Positions 24,111 through 35,920 of a stretch of DNA of 64,000 nt are shown one piece after another (position 1 is the first letter of the stretch; every line of letters starts with the position of its first letter). The DNA lies in contig CM065879.1 in NCBI GenBank assembly GCA_033439255.1, forward strand, positions 3,044,501 to 3,108,500. The letters are read 5' to 3'. The notes beneath the pieces were generated by a model. That model saw nothing but the letters and a program-made list of their open reading frames with translations, did not search any database and was not told the origin of the DNA. Source of the DNA: Hericium rajendrae (taxonomy: Eukaryota; Basidiomycota; Agaricomycetes; Russulales; Hericiaceae). The position numbers and the translations under genes were made by a program.

Positions 24111-26188
24111 ATGGCGCTCGGACAACTGCTGTGGGATACAGCTTTGATTACGTCGTCAAGGTAGTTATTTCGATGATGGTGAGCAAATTGGAGACTAACT
24201 ATCACATCGTGCATTCGCTATACAGAGCAGCCCTCTTCCTGTTTTGCCGAAAGCTGCTACTCGGAAGCCTCTACCAGGAGCTTACCCACCTCTCGAGCAA
24301 CCCAGAAGATGGCAAGATCATCGAACTTGATGCCCTGCCAGCTCCGAATTCCGCTCCGAGCGCGTCTGGCCGCGCGAATGCATCGAAACGATCGCTGCAT
24401 TCGACAGTAGCCCGCACCCTCTTCTGCATATGTTTCTCCGAGTCGTGCACCCTGTTCTTGATGCTGATGTGTCAAGGTGTGAACATGTTCGGGCCCCAGT
24501 ACGTCCATTCTCATTGCACCATATAATGGGCGTGAATACGAATAGCGACGGTATAGGACACGCCTCCTCAACTGGAGGATATCTCTGTTCTTGTTACTGT
24601 CCATCGTTCTTGTAGTGATCCCTCTATCGCTGAGTGTCGTATTCCCTTCTGCGCTCACATCATCCAACGGTACGTGTTACATTCCCATCCAGCTAAACAG
24701 GTCGGAAGAGCTATGACGAAGTTTTACCTCAATTACACCGCCTTCCCATGCTAAGCCGCACTTTCACAGCAAATACATTCCGGTCTTCCATACCCTCACT
24801 CCCACGCCTTCTTCTCATCGTGACCCCGCTCGGCATCTATTTCTTCCTGCTCTCTTTCATCCCTATACCCGCGGCCCTCTCGACCCCGACCACGTCGTCA
24901 TTTCTCACATCGGCTCTTTCTCGGCTCACTGTTCTCGGCATCCTGATTCTTGGGTCCCTGTCCGGTTTCGGTGCCGTTACCACGGCGTGGGGATATTTCC
25001 CTTTCGTTTGCAATAAGTCCAGGTAGGTTTGCGCAGAAATTGAGTTGCACAAATCTGATGACGAAAATCTATCTAGGAAAGAGACTACGCAGGCCGATAT
25101 CGAGCTGGCCGAACAGAGTCTGCAGCGAGTGCGACGCGACTTGGACGGCAAGAGAGAGGAAATAGAGACGCTGAAGGGTCGGGGAGCAGATACGGAGGTA
25201 GACCCCCTCATTTTATATTTATCATTTTGTAATGATCTCGTCTGGGATAGAACCTCAAGCCGTCTGGATCATGGATGCCTCGCGTCACAACCAGCTTCCA
25301 GGGGGACAGTGGTATGCAACTCGTCCGTGCCCTATCGTTGCATGCTCATCGTATCTATCTCAGAATTGTCAAATCTGAAGACAGAACTGTCTGCCTTGGT
25401 CTCGCTCGAGGAGCATATGAGCTCGCAGCTGACCTGGATGCGGCAGCAACATAACGAAGCCGAATACGATCGGACCTGGACTGGAAAAGTGCTTGTCCTT
25501 GGCCGGCGAGCCATGGGCTTCTACTGCATCTTTCGTGGCCTAAGCGTACGTATCCATGTCTGTCGCTCAAGAATTTTCGTAACACATTCTGACATCTTAC
25601 CTTTGCAACAGTCCCTAGTCAACATTCTACTACCCGCAACCAAGCCATCTGCTGATCGCTCATACCCTGACCTATTGACGTCCCTAATCATCATGCTTCT
25701 CTCGCTCTTCTCCTCCGACCGCGCATTCCCATCGCCCGAGCTCAAGTCAGATCTATCCTCCATTCTTCGCCAAATCAATCTTGCGTTGGTGGGCATCATC
25801 ATCTGGAGCAGCGTGCGCCGGGTTCTGCGGGGTGTCGCGCGCGCACTGCGAATGACAAGCCGGAACAAGACGGCTTCGTTCATGCTGCTTATCCTCGCTC
25901 AGCTGATGGTACGTTTCCATCCATGCGCCGTGCGCACCGTCTGATCCTATATTTCAGGGCACATACCTGCTGTCCACGCTGATCCAGTTACGGACGTCGT
26001 TTCCGCCTCCATTAGCATCTGACGACTCGCCGGCGGATCCGCAGGAGGTCATGAACCTGTTCACGACGCTCCCCGAATACCAGTTCTTCGGGCCTGTCTT
26101 CGACTGGAGCTTCTTGCTGGCCGCGGGCGGCGCAGCGCTTGTCGAGTGGGCTCGCGATAAGATGACGGATGGTCCGGACGTGGACTGA
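24111..26188 (+). CDS. Golgi pH regulator / GPR89-type anion channel protein
   Basis: GPHR (GPR89) family proteins are multi-pass anion channels of the Golgi that support lumen acidification; plant members were described as GTG proteins. The start MALGQLLWDTALITSS is followed by helices. These include TLFCICFSESCTLFLMLMCQ, a segment with LLIVTPLGIYFFLLSFIPIP, and LTVLGILILGSLSGFGAVTT. A coiled-coil loop follows (ETTQADIELAEQSLQRVRRD, then SNLKTELSALVSLEEHMSSQ) with a WTGKVLVLGRRAMGFYCIFR segment. The C-terminal domain contains INLALVGIIIWSSVRRVLRG and ends in helices with FFGPVFDWSFLLAAGGAALV. At least six short introns are present and the frame is intact. The order of N-terminal DUF3735 and C-terminal ABA_GPCR domains matches the family. 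Confidence 0.88.
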
Positions 26189-26312
26189 TCATTGTAGGCA
26201 GCACGCATGTGTCTATTGAATGGTTCCAAGACATAGAGTAATGTACAATGTTACAATGGGGAGTGCCCGTGCATTTGACTTCTGCTTCTACTTTCGCGAC
26301 GGGGAGTCTAAC

Positions 26313-27216
26313 CTATCCAGTCGGACTCGCCCTTCTTGATGAACGCATCTAACGCCTCCGGGATGGGTGTGTCCCCGCCGACGAGATCAATAGCGAGCCC
26401 TGCCGCGTCAGGTCTATCTACGAGGAGCGAGAGCGTGTACGCAACGTCGTCCCGCTAGCACACCGCGAAACGGGCACATCAGATGGGCATAGAGTGCGAA
26501 GACAAGAAGCGTACCGGGACCGTGGGGACCATGTGCGTGCGCCCAATGCTCGCGCGGCCAGTGCCCGGCGTGTCAGTGAGCCCGCCCGGGCGCAGAATCG
26601 TCCACTGGAACGCGGTGCGCGCGACGAGGTTCTTGTCCGCCTCGTATTTCCAGCGATAATACGTCCCAATAACCGTGCGCATGCGCCGGCTCATCTCCTT
26701 GTCCGTCTCGTCCTGCACATGCACGTCAGCGTCGGCGCACGGCGCTGTTAGAGGAGACCGACGTAGTGGGCGGGCCACGGCCCGTCGGGGTTGCGCACGT
26801 CGAGCGCGCTGACGAGCACGAGGCGCGGCTTCGCGCCCTGCACGGCCTCGATCGCGTCGAACACCTTCACGGCGCCCTCGTAGTCGACCTGCTTCGTGCG
26901 CTCGGGGCCGCCCTTGCCGCCCGCGCCCGCGGAGAAGACGACGACGTCGTAGCCGGCGATGTTCTTGGCCAGATCGGGCACGGACGAGTCCTCGAGCGAG
27001 AGCACGACCGGCTTGATGGTGGGGGAGATGGCGGTGAGATCGGCGGCGTGCGTGGGGTCGCGGATCATGGAGGTGACGCGATGTGTTTTCGCAAGGCGGG
27101 CGGCGAGGCGCAGGGCGACCTGTGAGCATGCCGCGATGTCGGGATGAGCTCTAGGGTGATCGGAGTGAGCGTGGACTGACCTTGCCGTGGCCTCCGACGA
27201 TGAATACACTTGTCAT
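26313..27216 (-). CDS. NAD(P)-binding Rossmann protein (atypical SDR, NmrA/YwnB-like)
   Basis: The first exon encodes MTSVFIVGGHGKVALRLAAR (spliced after GGHGK), a classic N-terminal dinucleotide-binding loop. It is followed by RVTSMIRDPTHAADL, YDVVVFSAGAGGKGGPERTK, then VDYEGAVKVFDAIEAV and PRLVLVSALDVRN. After an intron near 26.74 kb come YYRWKYEADKNLV, FQWTILRPGGLTDTPGTG and RDDVAYTLSLLVDRPDAAGL. The protein ends GESDWIG. This is the layout of small atypical short-chain dehydrogenase proteins related to SDR_a5/YwnB. The YxxxK pair of the family (Y and K in YYRWKYEADK) is present. The substrate is unknown. It converges with the GPHR gene. Confidence 0.85.
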
Positions 27217-27681
27217 GATTCAGTGTAGTGATTGGGTTGTAAGGAAACGGTGTGTGAAGTCGTTGCATGGAGGAAGCAGATGCAGCTCATGTTTTATACC
27301 GGACGGGAGATGATCATATAAACCGCGTCATAGCTGACCAAGATCGACATCTGCGTCTTCCTTCCGTCCTTCAATTTGGCGGCTCTAACTTGTTCATGAT
27401 GCTGCTGACGAAACAAGAGAAACCAGAATGCACATGGAGATGGCAGGATACTTTATCGGCAAGTTGTCGACAGTCAGCATGCTGGCGCACGCTCGCGTCA
27501 CAATGTCGATCACCCACTAAGTGCTACTACCCTGGATTTATGATGCCAGACGAATCGATAGCATATTTGTAACCGACGAGGCTACACGATGACGAAGGCT
27601 AACAGTGTTTGAGACTGGGGATAATAGTAAATATGTCCTATGTGATGACACTTCAACTGGGCAAGAATAAGAATCATGGTG
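27217..27681. other. Spacer, nothing recognised
   Basis: This is the upstream region of the reductase-like gene and the downstream region of GTPase copy 3. A 101-codon plus reading (27267-27572) shows no features that would support a gene. Confidence 0.4.
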
Positions 27682-30600
27682 TCAAGGACTGTTCGGAAAC
27701 CCTGCGGCGCCGAGTTTGCGAGCCGCGGTAGCTTTCTCCTCCTCCCTCTTCTCCACTTTCTGCCAAAGTTTCACTTGCTGCATGACTGCCTGAACGGCAT
27801 CCAACACTTCGGCGGGGAAGTGATCGTCTGCTGATCGTCTCGCACCGATTTCCACATCACAGCAATGTTCAAGTCGATCTGTAAAGCATGTCTTTAGATC
27901 AAACCACGCCCGAGACGAAGATTCTTACCTCTTCCGCCAAATTGTCCAAGCCCGCCTTTAAATCAAGAGCGATCATATCTACCATTTGTGAGAGACCTTC
28001 TTCGATCACCTTTCCTGCATTCGCGAATATCCGATCCTTATGGACCTTCAAATAGTCCAGAAAGATATCCTGCAAAGGAGATCTCAGCGAGATACAAGCA
28101 GTAAACAGGATTAAAAGTACCTTGCGCTTTTTTACGCTGCCTGTCCCTGCTTCGACTTTGTTTGCTCGGTCGTACCCATGACCTAACTCTTGTTGGATGT
28201 GAGTTGCAATTGATCGCGACAACTTTTTCTGCTCTATGTCTATTACATCGCAGGCTTGCTCTATTTCACTGAAAAGAACACTTTTAGTTCCCTCGAGGCA
28301 TTTCGCAATTTGCTTTTTAAGGCGTAATTGAAGGCTCTTGCCAGCCGATTTGCGGACATCTTTGAGTAAGTCCTCAACTGCATCGTATACAGAATCATTT
28401 AATGATTCCAAGAAGGGTCCGTAGAAGGCATCATTCCAATCAGGTTCAATCGTTTCAAGGAACGGTTCTGCGAGAGCTTCGTTCAAATTCGGCTGGAATT
28501 TGAATGCTCCATGTCTACGAAGAACTATTATATTAGATAAATGCAAAGCTTGTCAGCATGCATTGACATTGGAGACAAGGTGAGAATTACCGGCTGAAAC
28601 AGTCTTGTGTCTGACTATCTTGAAATCCAATGCTTTGGAAGCAATTTCTAAAGCTTCGAAAGAGGCCTGCAAGCAAATGATTAGCTGCTCGAAGAAATGA
28701 ACGTGGTCAGGTTATATTCTACCAGACTTGCACCTGCGTCCCATCCATTCTTCAAACCATCAATAAAATCGTCTTTCAGTTCTTCAATAGCATTTGACAG
28801 AAGGCGGGAAAAAGTCTGATGTTGGTATAAGTTCGAAACTGATTCAGAATATAAGCAGAAAGTTCGCACCGTCTTCAGATGCCCACATATAGACTTGGGA
28901 TGGTGGGCGTCTGAGGTCTCTGCAGAATACATGCCTCAGTCAGAGGTTCCGATGAAAGCGAAACCGGGAACTCAATGCAAACCTTCTCCGTGGTCATTGA
29001 TATCTTTGACACCCCACATTTTTTTGAACGCTATGCAGTCTGGGTTGTTACTTTTCTTGGATTTTCCCGTCCAGGTCCTGATATTATCAACAACGCTTTT
29101 GAGGCGTTTCAAAGCATCGTGGACCACGGCGTCTCTCGATGCGCTTGCCAGGGAGTGACACCACCTTTGAAGGGCCGGGATTCCTGTGTCTTCCAACTCT
29201 AGGAAGCACGTTGGTTCTCCGTCAGTTGTATTTATCCCTGTTTCTAGCTTAGCCCGAAGTTTGTACATGATGATTCAAGCATACCTTTGACCTTTGCATA
29301 ATCCGTAGCACAGGTACAGAAAACAGGAAGGGAGAGCGTACATTCCTCGGGCAACGTTTCGATGCCTATAATTAGTTACACCAATGAATTGCGCCTTTTG
29401 AATGTAACATTGTGAGGTTATCAAGCTTACGGTAGAAGTCCCGTAAGCCGCGTTTAAAGCTGTCTTGTAATAAGACAGAGCTGTGCTGTGGGTGCATAGT
29501 GCTGATATATGTTGTTCCGGAGCTTAAGATGAAAAAAATGGCTTACCTTGGACCTGACTATCGAACAAATTGCCCGCATCTTTTTGTCTACTTCAGATTT
29601 CTTTGCACGCGCGACCAACACCGTCTGTTTAACTTCCTTCTCTTGAGTCTCGCAACCCTCGAGCTCCTTCCGAACAAGCACTAGCTCGTGCTGCGTTTCG
29701 ATGATGTCTTCTTCAACACCTTTCGAATCACCAGATACGGCACTGGACGTGCTCTGAAATCCAGCCATGGTGGTTGATATCGCTGACTAAAACGAGAGGC
29801 TATAGTGCTCACTTGCAAACTACAAGCGCTGACTGATTGAGCGTATGTACCGTCGGATTGTACCTTCGTGCGCTTTGACATACTGCTCTGCCATTCTTGA
29901 TCAGGCTCTTTCCGTTTCTGCGGATGAAATGGACATTCAGTCAGCCTTTGATTTTGTCGCTCTAGACGTTCTTCAACACGTTGAAGTCGTGTGATAAGTT
30001 CTATGAGAAGGATAGTCAGGACAATCTCATCCTGTATGATATTTTCCGTACCTTCACGAGTGTCACGAAGGTCAGTCTCCTTTCCTATATAGAGGCCGAT
30101 TTCAACTTGATAGCTTTCAGATAGTTCCTCTAATTCCTGAAGAGCGGCGTCTCCAGCAAGGCCTAGCTGAGCCATTGTTTCACCGTAAGATAGGTCGTCT
30201 GTTTTCGTCGCTGGAAAATATCGTCACGTCATCGAAGTGGTCAGCGCAAAAGTTTTGGGATATACCGATAAGGCTTATAGTTTCCGTATCATAGCTAAAA
30301 CCGCAAATAGCTCAGCATGATGTGAGTCGCTCAACTCGAAGAACAGATGATCATGTACCTTCTATCTGTGTCCCAAATATACAACCAGTTAAAGCCGAGC
30401 AGACGGATTCCATGAAGAAAAGACGTACCCACTAGTACACGAGTCAGACTATGCATGAGAATAACAAATATATACACGCACTGCTGAGCTGCCTTCGGAA
30501 TGTTTCGCCCAAGAGGTCTGTTTGTAGGTTAGACCGGATGGTCGAGAAAGAGACAGCGATGACAAACCGGATGCTATTTTGTCGGTGATCGCTCGAACAA

Positions 30601-31973
30601 TCGGAGCGAATATCCATATTTTATCGCACGAGACCAGATTATCCATTGCAATACGGCTCCTAGCAGGATTCTTGTCCGACGTTCCCGGCATGTCCACCAG
30701 AATAGCACCTGTCGATAATGCTGGCGCGTTGCAAGATATCTCCACCCGTTCGATCAACGGCCAGAAGGCCCCATTCGTTTTAGGCCTGTTGTCAAGTTCT
30801 ACAGAACTTGATGCCCGTGTCGACGCCGATGGAATGTTCAAAGGGGTACCTCGTTGCGACGGCATCCTGAGCATTTCAGGTAAGTCAGCGGTAGGACGAG
30901 TGGTCTTGACTGTATCATACCTCTTGGCACTATTTGGTTGGACGTTTCCAGCACCCAGAAAGCGTCCCATCTTTCGAGAGAATTCCCGGGTATTCTGCGC
31001 TGAGATATGCTGGGACGTCCCCAAGATCTGTTCAATTTCTTCATATTGGAGTCAGGGCGAGGGCCATCCAAATGAGAGATTCAGTCTACCTTTGTCGGAT
31101 GCGAGAACATCTTGAGTCGACATACTTGACACCTTTTCCAAGGTGAGGTGAGGATATACAGCTTCGACCTGGCAAAGTTGGTGCAATTCATTGACTGGAT
31201 GGAACTTTCAGATCAGAAAGCGTGTCTTACCTGAGACCAAACTATCGCCACGCCATCAGGTTCTTCTGCTTCCTGGGATTCCCATGGATCATCGCCGTCC
31301 TGTACAGCTTCCAGGACGACGGAAACAAGATTCTCCCACTTTTCGCGCGAAACAAACTTGACATGCGCGGTGACCAGGTTGGGGTCTGCATGATACGAAA
31401 TTTCGGTGACTACCGAGGTACCAGCTAGAGAGGAGAGATCATGGGTTCTGCACAACATTATCTCACAGGAACTTACCACCGAATGAGCTAGTTAGAACAA
31501 CATTCCCTATACAAAGATGTCACGGTGAATAGACAGGCTCAATCTACGAATAACGGTCGATCAAGCGTACCATCAAGAAGGGCATTGATGATGGAAGATT
31601 TACCAGCGCCGCTGGCTACGTCTCGGATTAGAAATCTCATGTCCAATTTGAAAGTACAGGACCACGTACCTCCGTACAATCCGATCCTGGTCGTAGGCAA
31701 GGTTTTTTCAAGGATACTGAAGAAAAAGAGAATTCAATGAGGGCAAAGGGAAAAGGGATCCGTGATGACTGACCCTTTCAACTTGTTCTGCCAGAGACGA
31801 GCGCGCCGCTTGTCAAAAGTAGCTTGGCCACTAATGACACTCTGCAGAGTCTCCGCCATCAGTTTGCACTGGCTGATTGCAACATCGGCTGAATACACGA
31901 TGCATTCAGCGGATTGGTAAGTCGTGAACCGACGCGGAATGTGGATGTCTGGATGAATTCGCGACGAGGCCAT
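27682..31973 (-). CDS. SLIP-GC/dynamin-like large GTPase, copy 3
   Basis: This is a diverged family member on the opposite strand. It starts MASSRIHPDIHIPRRFTTYQ with a helical exon. It continues with the P-loop SGAGKSSIINALLD (about 31615-31575) and TSVVTEISYHADPNLVTAHV, then a serine-rich insert. That leads to FWPLIERVEISCNAPALSTG, G3 DMPGTSDKNPARSRIA (about 30690) and G4 TKTDDLS (about 30205). Helical exons follow, among them LEDTGIPALQRWCHSLA and LAEPFLETIEPDWNDAFYGP. The last exon ends in a charged helix, KREEEKATAARKLGAAGFP. Exon order and intron positions follow copy 2, but identity is clearly lower than between copies 1 and 2. It looks intact apart from uncertain small exons. Confidence 0.82.
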
Positions 31974-32486
31974 GGTGAGTACGCTTGTGGATACTATCAG
32001 GGTGACGTGACACTACGAAAGAAGAGTGGTTCAACGATAACATTCAAAGGAATTCAAATATGGTAGGATCTCACCTGGTCCCTCAAAGCCTGCAGTGTTG
32101 TCGAAGGCAGGGTGGAGGTGGAAGGGAAAGCGAGAGCGGACAAAGCCCCAAGTTCGCCGTTGAGCCCAACATCTATATCACCATTCATGGGCAGGAAGCG
32201 CCGGCAATTCAAATAAAATTTAGCATAGTGCATTAATCTCCGCTTTGATGCTGTCTGCAATGTACGCTTGCTGCGGAAGCTGCATTGTCGTACCCTCCTA
32301 CATCCTGTGAGCACCGTCTCTGAGTATCTGAGGACATTTAATCTGGCCCATTCTCTGCAATGAAATATGGGTGGAGAGATAGATCGACACGCGAGTGGGT
32401 GCAGACACACGACTTCTATCATTGGCAGGTGTGTGTTCGGCTTGGCCGCCATTGAATCGAAGCTAAAATGGTTGACAGTTACATAC
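31974..32486. other. Spacer between GTPase copy 3 and the secreted protein gene
   Basis: A long open minus frame (32054-32617) overlaps the end of the neighbouring gene but has no recognisable content. I see no gene. Confidence 0.35.
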
Positions 32487-33425
32487 TCATCTTGCAGCGA
32501 TCGTTCCCGCGCCTTCGAACCGAAGAAAATCTTGAAAGATGAGACCTCGAGTGCGGTTTCCCTCAATGTCGAACAATGCCAAATCAAAATAGGTCCTCCA
32601 CATTGTATGAAGTCCACTTCCAGATGGGCTCAGGCTATTCAATTGAACCGAACGTCAATGAGACGATCATCCGTGTTGGTAATGGCCACTACCAAATTGT
32701 TAGTCACAACCAATCCGTGTCGAGGGCCAACCGCCACGTACTTTTGACGACCTGCTGGCCGTCCTCCTCCACAAGCACCATCGAGAAGGAACTATTACCG
32801 TCGTTGTTGTATGTTGCATCGCTGGCCATCGAACCCACAAAAGTGATGACCTCGGCATTATCGGTAGCCTTCTATCGAAGGAGTTGTCCAATGAGCATCT
32901 TCGTCCGTCAAGCTTAACAAACCGGTACACACCCAATACTGGGTGAGCTGCGGTTGGTCGTCGACGTTGGAGCATTCGTCGTTTTGGACCTAGTAAGGCG
33001 AAGCAGAAGAACCGAGAGGGACCCTAAGGCACGTATTGGCGCGAGGGCTGTTCCGGGACGATGCGTCCAAAGTATGTCACATCCACAGGCCCGACGATGG
33101 TCGGGCGGTCGACGAAAGAGCTATTGCCTGTTGCCTATCAACTTCGAGATGCCCGGCGCTGGACCAACAGATAGGCTTACATTGCTGGAAGGCGAACCGC
33201 TGGCTCCCGTCCCCGCACCGCCTATGATGAGCTTCGCGCTGTTGTCGGGTGCGTATAGCAGAGAGACGTTCGAGCTCGGTGGGATGGAGACAGCATCGCT
33301 CCCGAAGGCGCGAAGAGTCCCGACCAAGGGAGTGCTCACGCAGGAGACGGAGCCCGCGCGAGGGAGGACGGCAGCAGCGGCAGAAGCCACGCTAAGTGAG
33401 ACGATAGAGAGCACGGTGGAAGCAT
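32487..33425 (-). CDS. Secreted glycoprotein, function unknown
   Basis: I do not recognise this family. Five exons join in phase through introns with good borders: GTAAGC to TTGATAG near 33198-33153, GTGCCT to TTACTAG near 33029-32987, GTGTGT to TTCGATAG near 32938-32885, and GTGACT to TTGAATAG near 32705-32629. The N-terminus is a signal peptide (LSIVSLSVASAAAAVLPRAG). The mature part of about 200 residues has five N-glycosylation sequons (NVS, NAT, NSS, NSS, NRT). It also contains segments such as PTIVGPVDVTYFGRIVPEQP, NAEVITFVGSMASDATYN, then FSMVLVEEDGQQVVKS and FDLALFDIEGNRTRGLIFQD. The ATG at 33425 is one base out of frame with the signal peptide; a missing T in CTTCC would join them. 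The 158-codon plus reading overlapping it is a shadow. Confidence 0.6.
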
Positions 33426-33749
33426 CGTGAAAGACTCGATCGGGAGCTGCAGCAGGAGACTGGTGTCAGCGGCGTCAAGGGTGCTCGAATGTATACGACG
33501 GGCGTCCTATAACTGAACATCCGAGAAATATAGCCATAAGGAACCGGCGGGTGTCAGTCTAACAATGAAGAAGTGCAGGTGGATACTCATCAATACGAGA
33601 ATGGACTACCATGGATATGTGGTCGAATCTAGCTCGGGGATGTCGGGTACCCTGGAGCGCTTCGGAAAGTGATTCAGTCTACCTCTGTCCGAGGCCGAGT
33701 TGCACACGTCTAAGATATCCGCAAGTTATAATATTGAGGGCATCCAGCC
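33426..33749. other. Spacer, nothing recognised
   Basis: It lies downstream of the sorbosone-dehydrogenase-like gene and upstream of the secreted protein gene, both on the minus strand. No further gene is visible. Confidence 0.4.
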
Positions 33750-35237
33750 TCAAGGTGAGACGGCCTCGAGGACGAACAGCTCGCCGCTATTGTCACTGCT
33801 CACATACAGACGGCCGTCCTGGCCAAACGCGAGGCCCACGGGACGGATGCATGTCCCGGGAGTGCAGGTCAAGAGATCTGCAGCTTGAACCACGAACGAA
33901 TACGACGAGTTCGCCAGACTGGGGTTCGGCAAGCTTACAATGAGGTAGGGGTAAGAAAGCGCGGTGGCACAAGGGAAGCGGCAAACACACCGTACGACGC
34001 CGTATCCTGTCGGCGGTGTGCGGTCGAAGCTGCCATGGAAGCTCACGAATGCGTCCCCTTTCCAACCAGACGGCAAACCTCCCCGACCACGATCTCCACC
34101 GATATAGAACTTGATATCCAAAGGGACGCTGTGCGCCTACGGGACAACAGGCCATGAGCGTCAGATCACAGAAACCCGGAATGTACCGCCGTACCTGGAA
34201 GCTAATCCACGGCGGCTGGTTATGCGACACGTCCTGACACCACGCGTCATCCCGGCCCTGCTCCAGATGGAGACTAAACTGCCGTCCGCGCGCGTAGCCC
34301 GCATACTGCGGGACGCCCGCCGGATCGGCGCTCCCGTTCCACATCGTGCTGCAGTCCGGAAAGCCGAAGAACGGCGCTTCTTGGTTGAGATCGAGCACCT
34401 CCGCTTCGTCCGCAGGATTGTCGTTGACGAATGCGGGCGTGAGCCCGGTCACGTTGTCGATGGAGGCGCCGTTTTCGACGATGAAGAGGCGGTTGGGGTC
34501 GGTCGGCGAATATGCGATTCCAGCTGGGTTGCGGATGCCGTATGCGACGAGGTGGCCGTCCGTAAAAGCTGGCGGATTGGATGAGGAGATGGGCAGTCTG
34601 AATGAGCGGACTTGAGAGTTCCCCGAAGAGGGCGTTCGGGCCGTGGGGTCGATGTTTGCCCCCGGTCCGGAGGCGATCAGGAGAGTATGACGGTCGGGTG
34701 AGAGCTGAAGCGTGTGTGTGGTGAGTTCTGCAGGACATTTTGGCGCAGAGATAGTTAGTTGAGTATACGTGCGGTAACTTGAGACTGGACTGACCTCCAC
34801 CTGTATTGAACCCAGTAACGAGAACTGTGCCGGATCCACGAACGCTCATACTTGACGCATTGTATTCGTAGAGCAATGCTTCTGTCGCCATGCTCAGATA
34901 GAGCTTCTCCCCATCAATCTGTATGCCCTGCGTAAAATTTGGACTGCTGATGACCACCGTCCTCAGCGTGCCCGATCCATTTGCGGCCGGATGGAATGCG
35001 GTAACGCCAAAGCCACGTTCGACTACGAGCAGGTTGTGGAGTGCGTCGAAGGCAATGCCGAGGAGTCGTCAAATTGGAGAATAGGACGTGGACAGCAAGT
35101 CCTTGAGAAACCGTAACAGGGGATGCAAATGGCCATCCGTAGGGCTGGAACGTTGTTTGTGCCGATGCCGATATGAAAAATGCCGATAAGAATAGCAGAA
35201 GAGGATGGTGCATGATAGTAAACATTCGGAAACGCAT
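33750..35237 (-). CDS. Secreted sorbosone-dehydrogenase-like (PQQ-type beta-propeller) oxidoreductase
   Basis: The protein resembles the glucose/sorbosone dehydrogenase beta-propellers. Members oxidise sugars or sugar aldehydes, bacterial ones with PQQ; fungal members are mostly uncharacterised. A signal peptide is visible (MHHPLLLFLSAFFISASAQ). Typical propeller segments follow: GIAFDALHNLLVVERGFGVT, TTHTLQLSPDRHTLLIASG, then VAYGIRNPAGIAYSPTDPN and RLFIVENGASIDNVTGLTP. Further on are DNPADEAEVLDLN, IKFYIGGDRGRGGLPSGWKG, DAFVSFHGSFDRTPPTGYG and RPVGLAFGQDGRLYVSSDNS. It ends GELFVLEAVSP. Introns fall near 34796-34732, 34195-34138 and 33995-33936. The frame breaks by two bases between FSNLTTPR and GIAFDAL (about 35074); two extra G in CGGCATT would restore it. 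Two upstream in-frame ATGs make the exact start uncertain. Confidence 0.78.
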
Positions 35238-35920
35238 GATTGACGTGGTGTACGAGACAGCGGCGGTGGAGTCAGCCTTTTTTCAATGTTATGGTGACGC
35301 CCAAATGTCATCTTCAGGAACAGGGCACCATATCTTTTGAATGGCAGAAGCGACGTCAGGTGAGGAGCCAAGTGTCCAGAGCCAGGGAACACAGATCCCG
35401 ACTGAAATGATTGGGCCAATGCCGAAATTAAATAAAACCCGCCACCATCAAGTCCTCCAGATCAGGTAGCTTCAGGGGCGAGTCTGATAAATGGCAAAAA
35501 GGGACAGAAAATCATTTAAGAGCAGTCAAAGGAAATGCTCGATAGACCACATACTTGCATTAGGAGAGACTTGAGTTTCCAGCCAGTGAAGTTGCTTACA
35601 GGACCTATAAGAGTGTAATAACAAGGCTTCCGCCTGTTCAACTGCTGTGACGTAGATGGGCGATGAAAGGATACTAGAGTCAGCGCTTACCTCCAGGCTG
35701 ACAACACGTCCCTCGTACGATACTATTCTAATGGCGTGGAGGAAAGAAGAGAGTGAAATCTGTAGCATTGAAGCATCCATCGCCTTGCACAGGGATCTAT
35801 GAATGAGTGCATCCCCAATGTTTTGACTGCGAAGCCAACGGGAGAAAGCAGATCTTGCCGGAAATATCTCGCGCGGAGAGGTGGAATGTAGAGATCATCG
35901 AGAACACGCACGGACATGGG
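35238..35920. other. Spacer, nothing recognised
   Basis: Two short minus readings (35526-35780 and 35723-35917) have no family features. This is downstream of the kinase-like gene and upstream of the sorbosone-dehydrogenase-like gene. Confidence 0.35.

Noticed and set aside
32954-33430. 158-codon plus-strand open frame
   Set aside because: It is antisense to the secreted glycoprotein exons, which join in phase with good introns and carry a signal peptide.
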